A DNA stretch of 48,971 bases from JANQUM01 sp047630355 (GCA_047630355.1 JBLHXN010000014.1:1-48971); one strand, 5' to 3'. Counted from the stretch's first letter, positions 17,294-26,954 are shown. Made by a program: numbers and translations. The notes: generated by a model not told the origin, from the letters alone.

Positions 17294-18178
17294 TTAAGCA
17301 TCATTCAACGCTTCAGCTCCACCTACGATTTCAAGAATCTCTTTCGTAATGGCTGCCTGACGTGAGCGGTTGTATTGTAGCTTTAGTTCTTTTAATAGAT
17401 CTCCGCCGTTTTCGGTGGCTTTATCCATTGCGGTCATACGAGCTCCGTGTTCTGAAGCATTCGACTCCAAAACGGCTTTGTACAACTGCATTTTGATTGC
17501 TTTTGGCATCAATTCAAGGATAATTTCTTCTTCTGATGGCTCAAAGATGTAATCCGTATTTACCGGAGCTACATTTTCTTCCACTTTCTCAACTAATGGC
17601 AACATTTTCTCCGCACGAATAATCTGCGTAGCAACGTTTTTGAATTCGTTAAATACGAGAGATACTTCATCGTACGTTCCGTTTGCAAAAGCCTCCATGG
17701 CGTCTTCGGCTGCTTCGCGGGCAGCGGCGAAGTTCAGGTTCGTGAAAATATTCATGTGCTCACGATTCACATCTACTTTGCGACGGGCAAATGCTTCAGC
17801 ACCTTTCTTACCCAACGCCATAACTTTTACGTTACCTTTAGCAGCTTGTGTAGCGTATTTCTCGTTAATGAGAGCAACTGCAGTTTTTACTACGTTGGTA
17901 TTAAAGGCACCGCATAATCCACGATCAGCGGTTACTAAAATAATCAACACGTTATTTACTTCCCGAACGGTTGTGTAAGGACTCAACGCTCCGGTATCAG
18001 TATTAGACGAAACGGTAGCAATCATCTGATTAAGCTTATTCGCGTACGGACGCATCTGCGTGATGGCATCCTGAGCACGACGAAGCTTAGCCGCCGAGAC
18101 CATTTTCATGGCACGGGTAATTTGCATCGTTGAGTTTACCGATGTAATTCTATTTCGTACTTCTTTTAATGAAGGCAT
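17294..18178 (-). CDS. atpG: ATP synthase F1 gamma subunit
   Basis: 294 residues, the normal length. The N-terminal coiled-coil helix (MPSLKEVRNRITSVNSTMQI, TRAMKMVSAAKLRRAQDA) forms the rotor shaft inside the alpha3-beta3 head. The Rossmann-like centre has LIILVTADRGLCGAFNTNV. The C-terminal helix contains ARMTAMDKATENGGDLLKEL, the subunit's most conserved signature, and RSRQAAITKEILEIVGGAEAL. It follows atpA by 92 bases on the same strand. The spacer carries the AATTGGTGAAT motif twice or more, including an 11-base inverted repeat. Confidence 0.98.
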   Translation of the reverse strand: MPSLKEVRNRITSVNSTMQITRAMKMVSAAKLRRAQDAITQMRPYANKLNQMIATVSSNTDTGALSPYTTVREVNNVLIILVTADRGLCGAFNTNVVKTAVALINEKYATQAAKGNVKVMALGKKGAEAFARRKVDVNREHMNIFTNLNFAAAREAAEDAMEAFANGTYDEVSLVFNEFKNVATQIIRAEKMLPLVEKVEENVAPVNTDYIFEPSEEEIILELMPKAIKMQLYKAVLESNASEHGARMTAMDKATENGGDLLKELKLQYNRSRQAAITKEILEIVGGAEALNDA

Positions 18179-18270
18179 GTTTCTTTGGGAAATTGGTGAT
18201 TTTTGAAATTGGTGAATCAGCGATTTTCCAATCCACTAATTCACCAATTATAGAATTCACTATTTATGAA

Positions 18271-19851
18271 TTAAGCAGCGTATTTAGCGGCTAATTCTCT
18301 TCCGAATTTCTTGATATAATCCGTAATTTCTGTTTCCAGTTTACCAGCGGCAAGCGTCTTGATATACTCAGGCTTAGCGGCGTTCATTTGGGTCAGGAAT
18401 TCGCTTTCAAACTCTTTCACACGGTCAACCGGTACTTTATCCATTACACCGTTAATAGATGCGTAAATCATAGCAACCTGATCTCCAACTGGAGAAGGTG
18501 AGAATTGAGCTTGCTTCAAGATTTCCTGGTTACGACGGCCACGGTCAATCGTCAACTGCGTAGCAGGGTCAAGATCTGAACCGAACTTAGAGAAGGCTTC
18601 CAATTCACGGAATTGAGCCTGATCAAGTTTCAAAGTACCAGATACTTTCTTCATCGACTTAATCTGAGCGTTACCACCCACACGAGATACCGAAATACCC
18701 ACGTTAATTGCCGGACGAATACCTGCATTAAACAAGTTGGACTCTAAGAATATCTGACCGTCAGTAATCGAAATTACGTTAGTTGGGATATAAGCAGAAA
18801 CGTCACCAGCTTGTGTTTCAATGATTGGAAGGGCTGTTAACGAACCGCCACCTTTTACTTTACCTTTCAACGAAGGAGGTAAATCATTCATTTGCTGAGC
18901 AATTTCGTCCGAAGAGTTAATCTTCGCTGCTCTTTCCAGCAAACGCGAGTGAAGGTAGAAAACGTCTCCAGGATAAGCTTCACGACCCGGTGGGCGACGA
19001 AGTAATAGAGAAACTTCACGGTAAGCAACGGCTTGCTTCGACAAATCGTCAAATACTACCAATGCCGGACGACCCGTATCACGGAAGTATTCACCAATGG
19101 CGGCACCCGTAAACGGAGCAAAGAACTGCATTGGAGAAGGATCAGCGGCGTTGGCAGCAACGATTACCGTATAATCCATGGCTCCGTAACGACGTAGCGT
19201 TTGCTCAATTTGCTTTACCGTTGATGCTTTTTGACCACAAGCAACGTAAATACAAAATACTGGCTCGCCTTTATCGAAAAATTCTCTTTGGTTGATAATG
19301 GCATCAATACAAACGGCAGTTTTGCCAGTTTGACGATCACCAATTACTAATTCCCGTTGGCCACGGCCAATTGGAATCATGGCGTCAATTGATTTAATAC
19401 CAGTTTGAAGTGGTTCGGTAACTGGCTCACGATAAATAACGCCAGGGGCTTTACGCTCCAACGGCATATTAAACGTTTCACCTACGATTGGTCCGTTACC
19501 GTCAATTGGTTGGGCAAGAGTATTCACAACCCGACCTACGATACCTTCACCTACTTGGATGGAAGCAATTTCACCCGTACGTTTCACGGTAGCTCCTTCT
19601 TTGATTCCGGTAGCATCGCCTAAAAGTACTGCTCCTACATTGTCTTCTTCAAGGTTCAACGCAAGTGCTTTCAAACCGTTTTCGAAGGCGATAAGCTCTC
19701 CCGCCTGTACTTTTGAAAGTCCATAGATACGGGCAACACCGTCACCAATTTGCAATACGGTGCCTACTTCTTCTAATTCAGCTTCGGTTTTTGCTCCCGC
19801 AAGTTGCTCACGCAAGATTGCCGAAACTTCGTCTGGTCTTATTGATGCCAT
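18271..19851 (-). CDS. atpA: ATP synthase F1 alpha subunit
   Basis: 526 residues. The Walker A loop GDRQTGKT is at 171-178, the alpha-subunit signature appears as PAINVGISVSRVGGNAQ, and the N-terminal beta-barrel contains VGTVLQIGDGVARIYGL. The start MASIRPDEVSAILREQL matches the family N-terminus. It catalyses ATP synthesis with the beta subunit at the inner membrane. The usual upstream partner genes (atpH, atpF, atpE, atpB) are absent: the next gene upstream is a sugar-type oxidoreductase, so atpA-atpG form their own unit here. The 264-base upstream spacer contains no clear TAnnTTTG element on the minus strand. Confidence 0.98.
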   Translation of the reverse strand: MASIRPDEVSAILREQLAGAKTEAELEEVGTVLQIGDGVARIYGLSKVQAGELIAFENGLKALALNLEEDNVGAVLLGDATGIKEGATVKRTGEIASIQVGEGIVGRVVNTLAQPIDGNGPIVGETFNMPLERKAPGVIYREPVTEPLQTGIKSIDAMIPIGRGQRELVIGDRQTGKTAVCIDAIINQREFFDKGEPVFCIYVACGQKASTVKQIEQTLRRYGAMDYTVIVAANAADPSPMQFFAPFTGAAIGEYFRDTGRPALVVFDDLSKQAVAYREVSLLLRRPPGREAYPGDVFYLHSRLLERAAKINSSDEIAQQMNDLPPSLKGKVKGGGSLTALPIIETQAGDVSAYIPTNVISITDGQIFLESNLFNAGIRPAINVGISVSRVGGNAQIKSMKKVSGTLKLDQAQFRELEAFSKFGSDLDPATQLTIDRGRRNQEILKQAQFSPSPVGDQVAMIYASINGVMDKVPVDRVKEFESEFLTQMNAAKPEYIKTLAAGKLETEITDYIKKFGRELAAKYAA

Positions 19852-20115
19852 AAATCGTTTATAAATATATGTTTGTCTGAAAAATTAACTGTAAAAAAAA
19901 CAAACGACATTACCTTATAATAGGCAGATTGCTTTTTCGGGTGCGAAATTAGGCACGAAATTTCACAATTCCGATATTTGACCTAATAAATGTGGGGATT
20001 GGTTGGACTTTTCCGGTAAAGCTTAAGTGAAACAAACACTGTATAGATATGACTCTGATGGAGTCAAAACCAAGATAGTAGTAGTTCTACTCAATTACAG
20101 CAAAGGCACGTACGC

Positions 20116-21423
20116 CTACAACTTAATCCGGTACGGCTTATTCAACTTTCTTCCCAATAAAGCGTTTGCTTCTGTATCGTTTACAAATTCTTCTTTTTCA
20201 GGATTCCATTGTAGCGGGCGTTTGAGTTCGTAGGCGATATTCCCGATGTTACAAACGGTTGCCGTACGATGCCCAATTTCTACATCACAAAGCGGTTTAT
20301 TCCGGGTTTGCATACAGTCCAAGAAATCATCGTAATGCGTTTTTGTTTTAGGAAGCAGCACGTCGTTAGCCTTGGGTTCAACGTTCTTCAATTTTTCGGG
20401 CAAATCCAGAAACGAGCGGGAAATATCCATCGTACCTTCCGTCCCGATGAAACGGATAGCGTTTCCACGGTCGAAGTTCTCGTGTTTCATCACGATGCCG
20501 TTGGCGTATTCGTACTGCAACCCTTTCACTTCTTTATCTTTATTTACGTCATAATTTGCTGGCGGATTCATGGAAACGGGTCCGGTACCATCCATACCCA
20601 AAGCCCACTGAGCAATATCATACATATGAGCCCCCCAATCCGTCATGTAACCGCCACCGAAGGGCTTATATTCCCGCCATTTTGCCCAAAATTCGTCTTT
20701 AAGCGTCGGGGCTAGTAATTCATTATACGGAGCATCGCCGTTTGGCCCGAGCCACGTTTGCCAATCCAAATGAGCGGGAATTTCCTGAGCAGTAAAGTCA
20801 ATGTCTTTAGGTGGATTTCCAACGCAAACCAATATCTCTTGAATATCACCGAGATAACCGTTGCGTACCAGTTCAGCTCCTTTTCGGAAATATTCCTGAG
20901 AGCGTTGCATACTTCCCGTTTGGAAAACCCGGTTATTTTTTCGCGTTGCGTTTACCATCGCCCGACCTTCTTTTACGGTTAATGAAAGTGGCTTTTCGCA
21001 GTAAATATCTTTTCCCGCCTGAGCTGCTTGTACGGCCTGCACGGCGTGCCAATGATCTGGCGTAGCAATTACTACGGCATCAATACTTTTATTGACAAGC
21101 AGTTCGGGGTAGTTTCCAAAGGCTTGTACATCTTTATCACCTACTTCACCACCCGCTTTTTGTACAGCTTTGCGGTGAACGTCAAGCAGTAAATTCCGTT
21201 TTCCCTCGTGCGGGTCAGCGATTGCCAATACGTTTATGCGTCCGGTATCTACAAACCGTTTTAATAAACCACGCCCTTGTTTTCCAGCACCAATAAAGCC
21301 GATATTTATTTTATCACTCGGAGCAAGAAAACCATTTCCGAGAACGTGGCGTGGCACAATAAAAAAAGAAGACAGTACCGCAGATTTCTTTATGAAATCA
21401 CGGCGATTAACGGAGTTACTCAT
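20116..21423 (-). CDS. Gfo/Idh/MocA family oxidoreductase with Tat signal
   Basis: 435 residues. The N-terminus has a twin-arginine export motif (NRRDFIKKSAVLSSFFIV, RR at 7-8), so the enzyme is expected in the periplasm with its bound NAD(P). The Rossmann dinucleotide loop is GFIGAGKQGRG (42-52) and the family's EKP motif is at 143-145 (YCEKPLSLTVKEG). The C-terminal alpha/beta domain has GGGYMTDWGAHMYDIAQWAL with the conserved D-W-G-x-H, and FIGTEGTMDISR. Members oxidise or reduce sugars, inositols or related compounds; many Bacteroidota paralogues work beside glycan-uptake genes. The substrate is not deducible. No partner gene is adjacent on this strand. Confidence 0.92.
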   Translation of the reverse strand: MSNSVNRRDFIKKSAVLSSFFIVPRHVLGNGFLAPSDKINIGFIGAGKQGRGLLKRFVDTGRINVLAIADPHEGKRNLLLDVHRKAVQKAGGEVGDKDVQAFGNYPELLVNKSIDAVVIATPDHWHAVQAVQAAQAGKDIYCEKPLSLTVKEGRAMVNATRKNNRVFQTGSMQRSQEYFRKGAELVRNGYLGDIQEILVCVGNPPKDIDFTAQEIPAHLDWQTWLGPNGDAPYNELLAPTLKDEFWAKWREYKPFGGGYMTDWGAHMYDIAQWALGMDGTGPVSMNPPANYDVNKDKEVKGLQYEYANGIVMKHENFDRGNAIRFIGTEGTMDISRSFLDLPEKLKNVEPKANDVLLPKTKTHYDDFLDCMQTRNKPLCDVEIGHRTATVCNIGNIAYELKRPLQWNPEKEEFVNDTEANALLGRKLNKPYRIKL

Positions 21424-21638
21424 TTTGTAATTTTATAGTTGAATAGAATGATGGATTAAAGATAAGCTTTTTCCTTTGAATTAGAAATGGTGCAATCTCA
21501 GCTGTATTGAATTCCCTTTAGCTTCGAACGAGTAGTAAAGTTACTTTTCTGTATCAATCTCGGAAAAAATGAAAGAAGTTACTACCGTGAATGGCTTTGT
21601 AAACCTTCAGGTTCTACATTGCAGCATAAAACAACAAT

Positions 21639-22094
21639 TTGCCTATGCCCGTCAAAAAAATACTCGCCAGAAAACGCATTGCTCTCGTAGCTCACGATAA
21701 TAAAAAAGTGGAACTGATTGAATGGGCGAGATATAACAAAACTACGTTGACCAAACACCAACTCTTCGCAACCGGAACTACGGGGCAATTGATAGAAGAT
21801 GCTCTCGATGTCCATATCACAAGATTCCTGAGCGGTCCGCTTGGTGGAGACCAGCAGATTGGGGCTTCCATTGCCGAAGGTAAAATAGACATCTTGATTT
21901 TCTTTTGGGATCCGATGTCCGCTCAACCTCACGACCCTGATATTAAAGCGTTACTTCGTCTTGGCGTTACGTGGAATATCCCGATTGCGATGGATAGGTC
22001 ATCCGCAGATTTTATCCTGACTTCTCCACTCATGAATGAAGATTATGAAGTCATTTTACCGGATTACAACACTTACTTGAAACGACAAGTATAA
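21639..22094 (+). CDS. mgsA: Methylglyoxal synthase
   Basis: 151 residues. The enzyme converts dihydroxyacetone phosphate to methylglyoxal and phosphate, a bypass that relieves sugar-phosphate stress. Signature segments are ALVAHDNKK, ATGTTGQLIE, SGPLGGDQQIGA, FFWDPMSAQPHDPDIKALLR and NIPIAMDRSSADFI. Counting from the ATG at 21639, H19, D71, D91, H98 and D101 fall at the same numbers I recall for the E. coli active site, which supports this start over the second ATG two codons on. It is a single gene, convergent with the RDD gene 18 bases away, with no terminator between them. Confidence 0.95.
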   Translation: MPMPVKKILARKRIALVAHDNKKVELIEWARYNKTTLTKHQLFATGTTGQLIEDALDVHITRFLSGPLGGDQQIGASIAEGKIDILIFFWDPMSAQPHDPDIKALLRLGVTWNIPIAMDRSSADFILTSPLMNEDYEVILPDYNTYLKRQV

Positions 22095-22112
22095 GTTCTA
22101 CTTCACTAATTC

Positions 22113-22868
22113 CTAAGCTTCTTTAGCGTAGTAGTTATAATCCGTGAGGAGTTGATTCAGGAATTTAAAATCGTTCAAATCCGTTTGAATTGTCAACAAT
22201 TCTTTAATACGAGTAGCAAGTAGTTTTATTATTTCAACATCATCGTGACCCGCAGTTTCAGCGTAATACTTGATTTTATTTAAGTCCCCGTCGGAGAGCC
22301 GCATTACTTCAGGAAATTGCGGTTCGTAGTTTTGACTGTAATCAGCGTACGCAATCACAGTATCTTTCAAGCTCACTTGTTGCTCTTTTATATTAATCAC
22401 CACCGTATTTGCTGCCATATCACCGAATCGTTGATTCTTGGGCGTGAAGACTATCAGCAAAAATCCGAAGAAAGGACTGAATACACCGAAGGTGGCGAAG
22501 AGCGGATTCAGAAAAGAGAACAGCATCAGCGACCAAACATCTACTAAGTTAAATAACCATCGGGTGGCACATTGATAAACCGACGGCAAATTTCCCTCAA
22601 TACTTATTACCTGAATCCGCATCAGCCATTTACCGGGCGTTTGCCCTTTATTGAGCCATTCAAACAGAAAAGAATACAACAAAAGCGGAATTTGCGTTAC
22701 GTATAGTAAGTACTCGTTCCCACCAAATGAGGCTAACATGGCGAAGAAGTACACCGACTTAATGAACATATCAATCAGGAACGCCAACGCCCGCTTGCCG
22801 ACGTTCGCAATCTCAAACTCCAGCGGGATATTGATATAAGTGGGGATGTAATGTAGCTTCGTGGACAT
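22113..22868 (-). CDS. RDD family membrane protein
   Basis: 251 residues from the ATG at 22866-22868 (MSTKLHYIPTYINIPLEFEI). The frame extends 36 codons upstream into what is more likely the divergent promoter region. RDD-domain landmarks are LAFLIDMFIKSVYFF in helix 1 (with the RDD arginine position changed to an F/L-I-D form), GQTPGKWLMRIQVI and NQRFGDMAANTVVI. About four membrane helices are followed by a soluble C-terminal segment of about 60 residues (LSDGDLNKIKYYAETAG). RDD proteins have been linked to ion or small-solute transport, but most are uncharacterised. It is divergent from the SpoIIM-MoxR operon, and RDD genes commonly sit beside these operons in Bacteroidota, which suggests a shared role. 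Confidence 0.85.
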   Translation of the reverse strand: MSTKLHYIPTYINIPLEFEIANVGKRALAFLIDMFIKSVYFFAMLASFGGNEYLLYVTQIPLLLYSFLFEWLNKGQTPGKWLMRIQVISIEGNLPSVYQCATRWLFNLVDVWSLMLFSFLNPLFATFGVFSPFFGFLLIVFTPKNQRFGDMAANTVVINIKEQQVSLKDTVIAYADYSQNYEPQFPEVMRLSDGDLNKIKYYAETAGHDDVEIIKLLATRIKELLTIQTDLNDFKFLNQLLTDYNYYAKEA

Positions 22869-22931
22869 AGAAGTAAACCGCACAAAAAAACAATGGACAA
22901 TGCCTAAATATCTATTCTTTTTTTTAATAAA

Positions 22932-22961
22932 TTGGCAATAAATCGGTTTGATTTTACTTTG
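22932..22961 (+). promoter_or_regulatory. Candidate promoter of the SpoIIM-MoxR operon
   Basis: TTG at 22932-22934, a 19-base spacer, then TTACTTTG at 22954-22961, one base off the TAnnTTTG consensus. It lies 33 bases before the ATG of the first gene of the operon. Confidence 0.35.
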
Positions 22962-22994
22962 TAGTCCACAAAACAAGATTCGTTAGGTGTTTAC

Positions 22995-23993
22995 ATGAGA
23001 GAAAGCACATTTATTTTCAAGAATAAAGAACGTTGGGAAAGCGTAGAAAACGGGGAAGAAAAATCCAGTGACGAACTCGCCGATGATTTCGTGGAATTGG
23101 TGAACGACCTTTCCTACGCCAAAACCAATTATCCAAGTAGCAAACTCACTGCGTACCTCAACTCCTTATCCAGCCGACTTTACAAACGCATTTTTCTTGG
23201 TTTCAAACAAGACAGCAACCCCGTTGCCATATTTTGGAAAAAGGATTTCCCACTAATTCTGGGTCACCGCAGACACGTTTTATGGTTTGCCACTGGTTTA
23301 TTTCTAACGTTCTGCGTGTTGGGTTATATTTGCTCGATTGTGGAAGAAGACTTCGTTGTTGGTATTTTAGGAAGCGAGTACGTGAATATGACTTCGCAGA
23401 ACATCGCCGAAGGAAAACCATTCGGCGTTTACGAATCCGAGTCGCCGCTACTGATGTTCATGAAGATTTTGACGAATAACCTCATCGTTGGTTTACTTGT
23501 TTTTGCTTCGGGAATCCTGCTTAGTTTAGGTTCGGTTTATTATACATTTACTAACGGAATCATGATTGGGGCGTTTTTCTCGCTCTTCATTTTGCGGGGA
23601 CTCGGACTCGATGCTATTTTCGTGATCATGCTTCACGGAACCTTTGAATTAATGGGACTTATTTTGGAATGTGCCGCCGGATTAATCCTCGGCCTTAGCT
23701 TCTTATTCCCAAAAACCCTCAGCCGCAAACAAGCATTTATGACGGGGCTTTCTGAAAGTGCCCGCATTTACATCGGAGCAATTCCGTTTACGTTTATGGC
23801 GGCGGTGATTGAAAGCTTCGTTACGTATTTAGGGCGTGGCGGCATTCGGGGAAGTAACCCCACTTTACTGGTACCACTTGGTCTGGTATTTATCGCTTCG
23901 TGGGTGGTTGTAATCTGGTATTTTTACGTCTATCCAAACAAGGTAAAAAAACAGTATCCTTACCACAATTATTTACAGCAATTCTATGATTAA
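22995..23993 (+). CDS. Stage II sporulation protein M-like (SpoIIM/DUF95) membrane protein
   Basis: 332 residues. A soluble N-terminal part of about 90 residues (MRESTFIFKNKERWESVENG, DFVELVNDLSYAKTNYPSSK) is followed by a multi-helix SpoIIM domain: FATGLFLTFCVLGYICSIV, NNLIVGLLVFASGILLSLGS, NGIMIGAFFSLFI, then VIMLHGTFELMGLILECAAG, the family's conserved H-G-x-x-E motif. Bacillus SpoIIM is a membrane anchor of the DMP peptidoglycan-remodelling complex, but in non-sporulating Bacteroidota the protein is found with MoxR/DUF58 genes and has no defined role. It is the first gene of a five-gene operon and overlaps the next start by 8 bases. Confidence 0.88.
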   Translation: MRESTFIFKNKERWESVENGEEKSSDELADDFVELVNDLSYAKTNYPSSKLTAYLNSLSSRLYKRIFLGFKQDSNPVAIFWKKDFPLILGHRRHVLWFATGLFLTFCVLGYICSIVEEDFVVGILGSEYVNMTSQNIAEGKPFGVYESESPLLMFMKILTNNLIVGLLVFASGILLSLGSVYYTFTNGIMIGAFFSLFILRGLGLDAIFVIMLHGTFELMGLILECAAGLILGLSFLFPKTLSRKQAFMTGLSESARIYIGAIPFTFMAAVIESFVTYLGRGGIRGSNPTLLVPLGLVFIASWVVVIWYFYVYPNKVKKQYPYHNYLQQFYD

Positions 23994-24660
23994 AAAAATG
24001 CTGTTGGGGATTTGTATATTCACTTTAACGATTCAATCCGTCAATGCCCAAACGGAAACGCCCGTTTCGGAGGAAGAAGTTGAAAAACTAAAAGCTTCCG
24101 AAGAAGATTTGTGGTACACCGATTTACCGCTTCCCGAAGAGACAAAAACGACCGATCCTGAAAAAAACACAACAGTTCCAGCTTGGATAACCTTGGTATT
24201 CAAAGCAATTATGTGGGCGGTAATTGCGGCAATTTTGGGTTACATCGTTTACGTCATCGTTCAGCAAATCCGGTTGAATAAGTCGGCGGTGAACGAAGTC
24301 ATCGACGACGATATTGAAATTGAATCGGCGGAAAAACTGAGCCAGATTGATTTCAAAAAATCCATTCAGCAAACACTCGAAAAAGAGAACTACCGACTCG
24401 CCATCCGATTCTACTATTTGTGGTTAGTTCAACAATTGAGCGACGACGGGTTGATTATTTTCACCAAAGACAAAACCAACCAAACCTACGTGCGGGAATT
24501 GACAAAAAACCAACGGGTTTCTGACGAAGTCGGTACAAGTTTTAAGACCTGCACTCGACTTTACGAATACGTTTGGTTCGGTAATTTTGCGGTGGACAAA
24601 AGTCGTTTCGAGGAAATAGAACCGCAGTTTTCTTTCATCTTAAATCAACCTACCGGATGA
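23986..24660 (+). CDS. DUF4129 domain-containing membrane protein
   Basis: 224 residues. The signal peptide ends QSVNAQ (about residue 22), a periplasmic stretch rich in E and T follows, then one membrane helix (AIMWAVIAAILGYIVYVIV, residues about 70-90) and a C-terminal cytoplasmic DUF4129 region (YRLAIRFYYLWLVQQLSDDG, KTNQTYVREL, CTRLYEYVWFGNF). DUF4129 is often fused to transglutaminase-like proteins or encoded in MoxR-DUF58 clusters; its role is unknown. It starts inside the SpoIIM gene, and its TGA overlaps the next ATG (ATGA), so translation of the three genes is probably coupled. Confidence 0.85.
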   Translation: MIKKMLLGICIFTLTIQSVNAQTETPVSEEEVEKLKASEEDLWYTDLPLPEETKTTDPEKNTTVPAWITLVFKAIMWAVIAAILGYIVYVIVQQIRLNKSAVNEVIDDDIEIESAEKLSQIDFKKSIQQTLEKENYRLAIRFYYLWLVQQLSDDGLIIFTKDKTNQTYVRELTKNQRVSDEVGTSFKTCTRLYEYVWFGNFAVDKSRFEEIEPQFSFILNQPTG

Positions 24661-25913
24661 AGAAGACGAAAATTTTACTTCTTGGTTTTCTTTCAATACT
24701 GGCAATCTATGGCTGCAATAACCGCCGTTTTTCCAAGTTTTTCACGATGTCCACAACTTCGTACAAACCATACGACAACAAGTTTTTTTTCGATGAATTA
24801 AAGGAACTCGATACTGACTTCATTGAAAACGAAAATACACTTGTAAACTACGGAAGTACTGGTTGGAAGGAAGAAACCAGAGACACAAATGATGTTTTTA
24901 TTCTTATGACGCCACGTTTTCATCCGGGCGACGAAGAAGTAAAGGCATTGAAAGAGTTCGCATCTCGTGGGAATAACGTAATTCTGTTATCGTACTCAAT
25001 TAATGAAACATTGCGGGATTCGTTGTTTTATCAAGTTGATAATTCTAATAATTTTCACAATTATTTCATGCCCGACTTAGAGCGTGGCGATTATCGTTTT
25101 TTGTGGAAAGGTGCGGCTGACAGCTCACTAAACGACAGAGAACACTGGTTTCCCGGACATACGCCGTTATCTGCCCCGCTGGATTCTGTTTATGAATTAA
25201 GCAACAACGCCGTTACGGAAATCGAACCGCTTTTGATTAGTGACGAAGGAATGCCACGAATGCTGAAAATGACTTGCGGCAAGGGGAAAATATATTATAG
25301 TAATTCGCCGATAATGTTTACGAATTACTTCCTCCTCTACAAGAAGAATTACCGATTTCTGAACGAATTTATCAGCGAAACCGGGCTTGATACCCGCCGC
25401 ATAATCTGGGATAATTATTACCGCAAACAGAAATCAAGAGAAAGTAGACCTTCTACCCTTTCGCGAGTTTTGGGAATCATTCACCAATATCCGCCGCTGA
25501 CGTGGGCATTCTACACACTTTTAAGTGGGTTGGCGTTATTCATTTTAATCTATTACCGTCGCACCTTGCGGCAGGTTGCTATAATTCCACCGCTAAAAAA
25601 TTCGGCATTAGGTTTTACGAACGTCTTGAGCAATCTCTACTGGAACCGTCAGGATCACGCCGCAATTGCTCACAAAATAGTGCAACACTTACACGAATAT
25701 CTTCATACTAAATTTCAGATTTACAACAAAGATTTCACACTCGACAACATTGAAAAACTTGCCGCCAAAACGAACGTTGACAAATTATTAATAAAAGACC
25801 TACTGCGTCAAATAGAACAGATGAACAATGGAATAGAAATTGACAAGTACTTTTTGAACAGTTTATACACGAATACACAAAGATTTTATAAAATTTCGGG
25901 CGGGAAGAACTAA
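24657..25913 (+). CDS. DUF4350 domain-containing protein
   Basis: 418 residues. The lipoprotein-like signal is LLGFLSILAIYGC (C20). The soluble N-terminal part (SYKPYDNKFFFDELKELDTD, NDVFILMTPRFHPGDEEVKA, ALKEFASRGNNVILLSYSIN) resembles the DUF4350 alpha/beta module. Near residue 280 there is a membrane helix (WAFYTLLSGLALFILIYY), followed by a cytoplasmic helical segment (ALGFTNVLSNLYWNRQDHAA). The fold is reminiscent of GATase-like modules that sense or bind a ligand, without catalytic evidence. It lies between DUF4129 (4-base overlap) and MoxR (48-base gap), the usual order for this operon type in Bacteroidota. Confidence 0.8.
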   Translation: MKKTKILLLGFLSILAIYGCNNRRFSKFFTMSTTSYKPYDNKFFFDELKELDTDFIENENTLVNYGSTGWKEETRDTNDVFILMTPRFHPGDEEVKALKEFASRGNNVILLSYSINETLRDSLFYQVDNSNNFHNYFMPDLERGDYRFLWKGAADSSLNDREHWFPGHTPLSAPLDSVYELSNNAVTEIEPLLISDEGMPRMLKMTCGKGKIYYSNSPIMFTNYFLLYKKNYRFLNEFISETGLDTRRIIWDNYYRKQKSRESRPSTLSRVLGIIHQYPPLTWAFYTLLSGLALFILIYYRRTLRQVAIIPPLKNSALGFTNVLSNLYWNRQDHAAIAHKIVQHLHEYLHTKFQIYNKDFTLDNIEKLAAKTNVDKLLIKDLLRQIEQMNNGIEIDKYFLNSLYTNTQRFYKISGGKN

Positions 25914-25961
25914 AGAGGCGAAAAATCTTTCGCCCAGACTTCGCCCCAACCATCAATATCT

Positions 25962-26945
25962 ATGGAAGAACAAAATATACCTTTTAAAAACCGACTGGAG
26001 ATAGAGAAGCTATCGACCGCCGTAGAGCAATTAAAAACTCAACTCGGACGCGTAATTTCGGGACAAAGCGACGTGATAGATTTACTACTCGTAGGATTAC
26101 TTTGCGACGGTCACGTATTGCTAGAAGGCGTACCCGGAGTTGCCAAAACGATGCTCTCAAAACTGATGGCAAAATCACTAGACATTTCGTTCCGACGGTT
26201 GCAATTCACGCCCGATTTGATGCCATCAGATGTGTTGGGAACTTCCGTTTTCAACCCAAAAACGCTGGAGTTTGAATACAAGCCCGGGCCCGTTTTTAGC
26301 AATTTTATCTTGATTGACGAAATCAACCGTTCGCCCGCGAAAACGCAGGCGGCATTGTTTGAGTTGATGGAAGAACGCCAAATTACGATTGACGGAACCT
26401 CCTACCCAATGCACGAACCATTTATGGTAGTAGCTACACAAAACCCGATTGAGCAGGAAGGAACGTACCGGCTTCCCGAAGCTCAGCTCGACCGATTTTT
26501 ATTGAAAGTAATAGTCAGTTATCCAAGCTTTGAAGAAGAGCTTGAAATGCTAAGACGCTTTAATTATCAAAAAGTTACAGATTCAATCGTTGATTTTCAG
26601 CCCGTACTTTCTCAGGAAAAACTGATCGAATTACGGCAGCTGGTAAAAGCCGTTTTAATGGACGATAATTTACTGAAATACATTGCCCAAATCACGCAAG
26701 CAAGCCGTTCGAATAATCAACTCGAACTAGGCATTTCCCCCCGTGCCGCAATTGCCTGGATGACCGCTTCAAAAGCCTACGCCGCACTGCAAGGTCGGGA
26801 TTTTGTGACGCCAGACGATATTAAATCAATCAGCAACGCAGTATTACGGCACCGATTAATCCTTACACCTGATGCCGAAATGGAAGGCATCACCGCCGAT
26901 GAATTACTGGAGGATATTATTAATAAAACTGAGATTCCACGCTAA
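25962..26945 (+). CDS. MoxR family AAA+ ATPase
   Basis: 327 residues. Walker A is GVPGVAKT (56-63), Walker B is FILIDEINRSPAKTQ, and sensor 1 is VVATQNPIEQEGTYRLPEAQ. The lid contains ELGISPRAAIAWMTASKAYA. This is the AAA_3/MoxR class, chaperone-like ATPases that help assemble or activate metal- or VWA-domain-containing partners, often through a DUF58 protein. Here the DUF58 gene follows after 9 bases. The protein has no signal peptide and acts in the cytoplasm, facing the membrane proteins encoded upstream. The family call is certain; its client is unknown because no VWA-domain gene is present in the cluster. Confidence 0.95.
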   Translation: MEEQNIPFKNRLEIEKLSTAVEQLKTQLGRVISGQSDVIDLLLVGLLCDGHVLLEGVPGVAKTMLSKLMAKSLDISFRRLQFTPDLMPSDVLGTSVFNPKTLEFEYKPGPVFSNFILIDEINRSPAKTQAALFELMEERQITIDGTSYPMHEPFMVVATQNPIEQEGTYRLPEAQLDRFLLKVIVSYPSFEEELEMLRRFNYQKVTDSIVDFQPVLSQEKLIELRQLVKAVLMDDNLLKYIAQITQASRSNNQLELGISPRAAIAWMTASKAYAALQGRDFVTPDDIKSISNAVLRHRLILTPDAEMEGITADELLEDIINKTEIPR

Positions 26946-26954
26946 ACCTCAACA

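Noticed and set aside
20269..20715. Plus-strand frame of 148 codons opposite the Gfo/Idh/MocA gene
   Set aside because: Antisense shadow of a well-supported gene.
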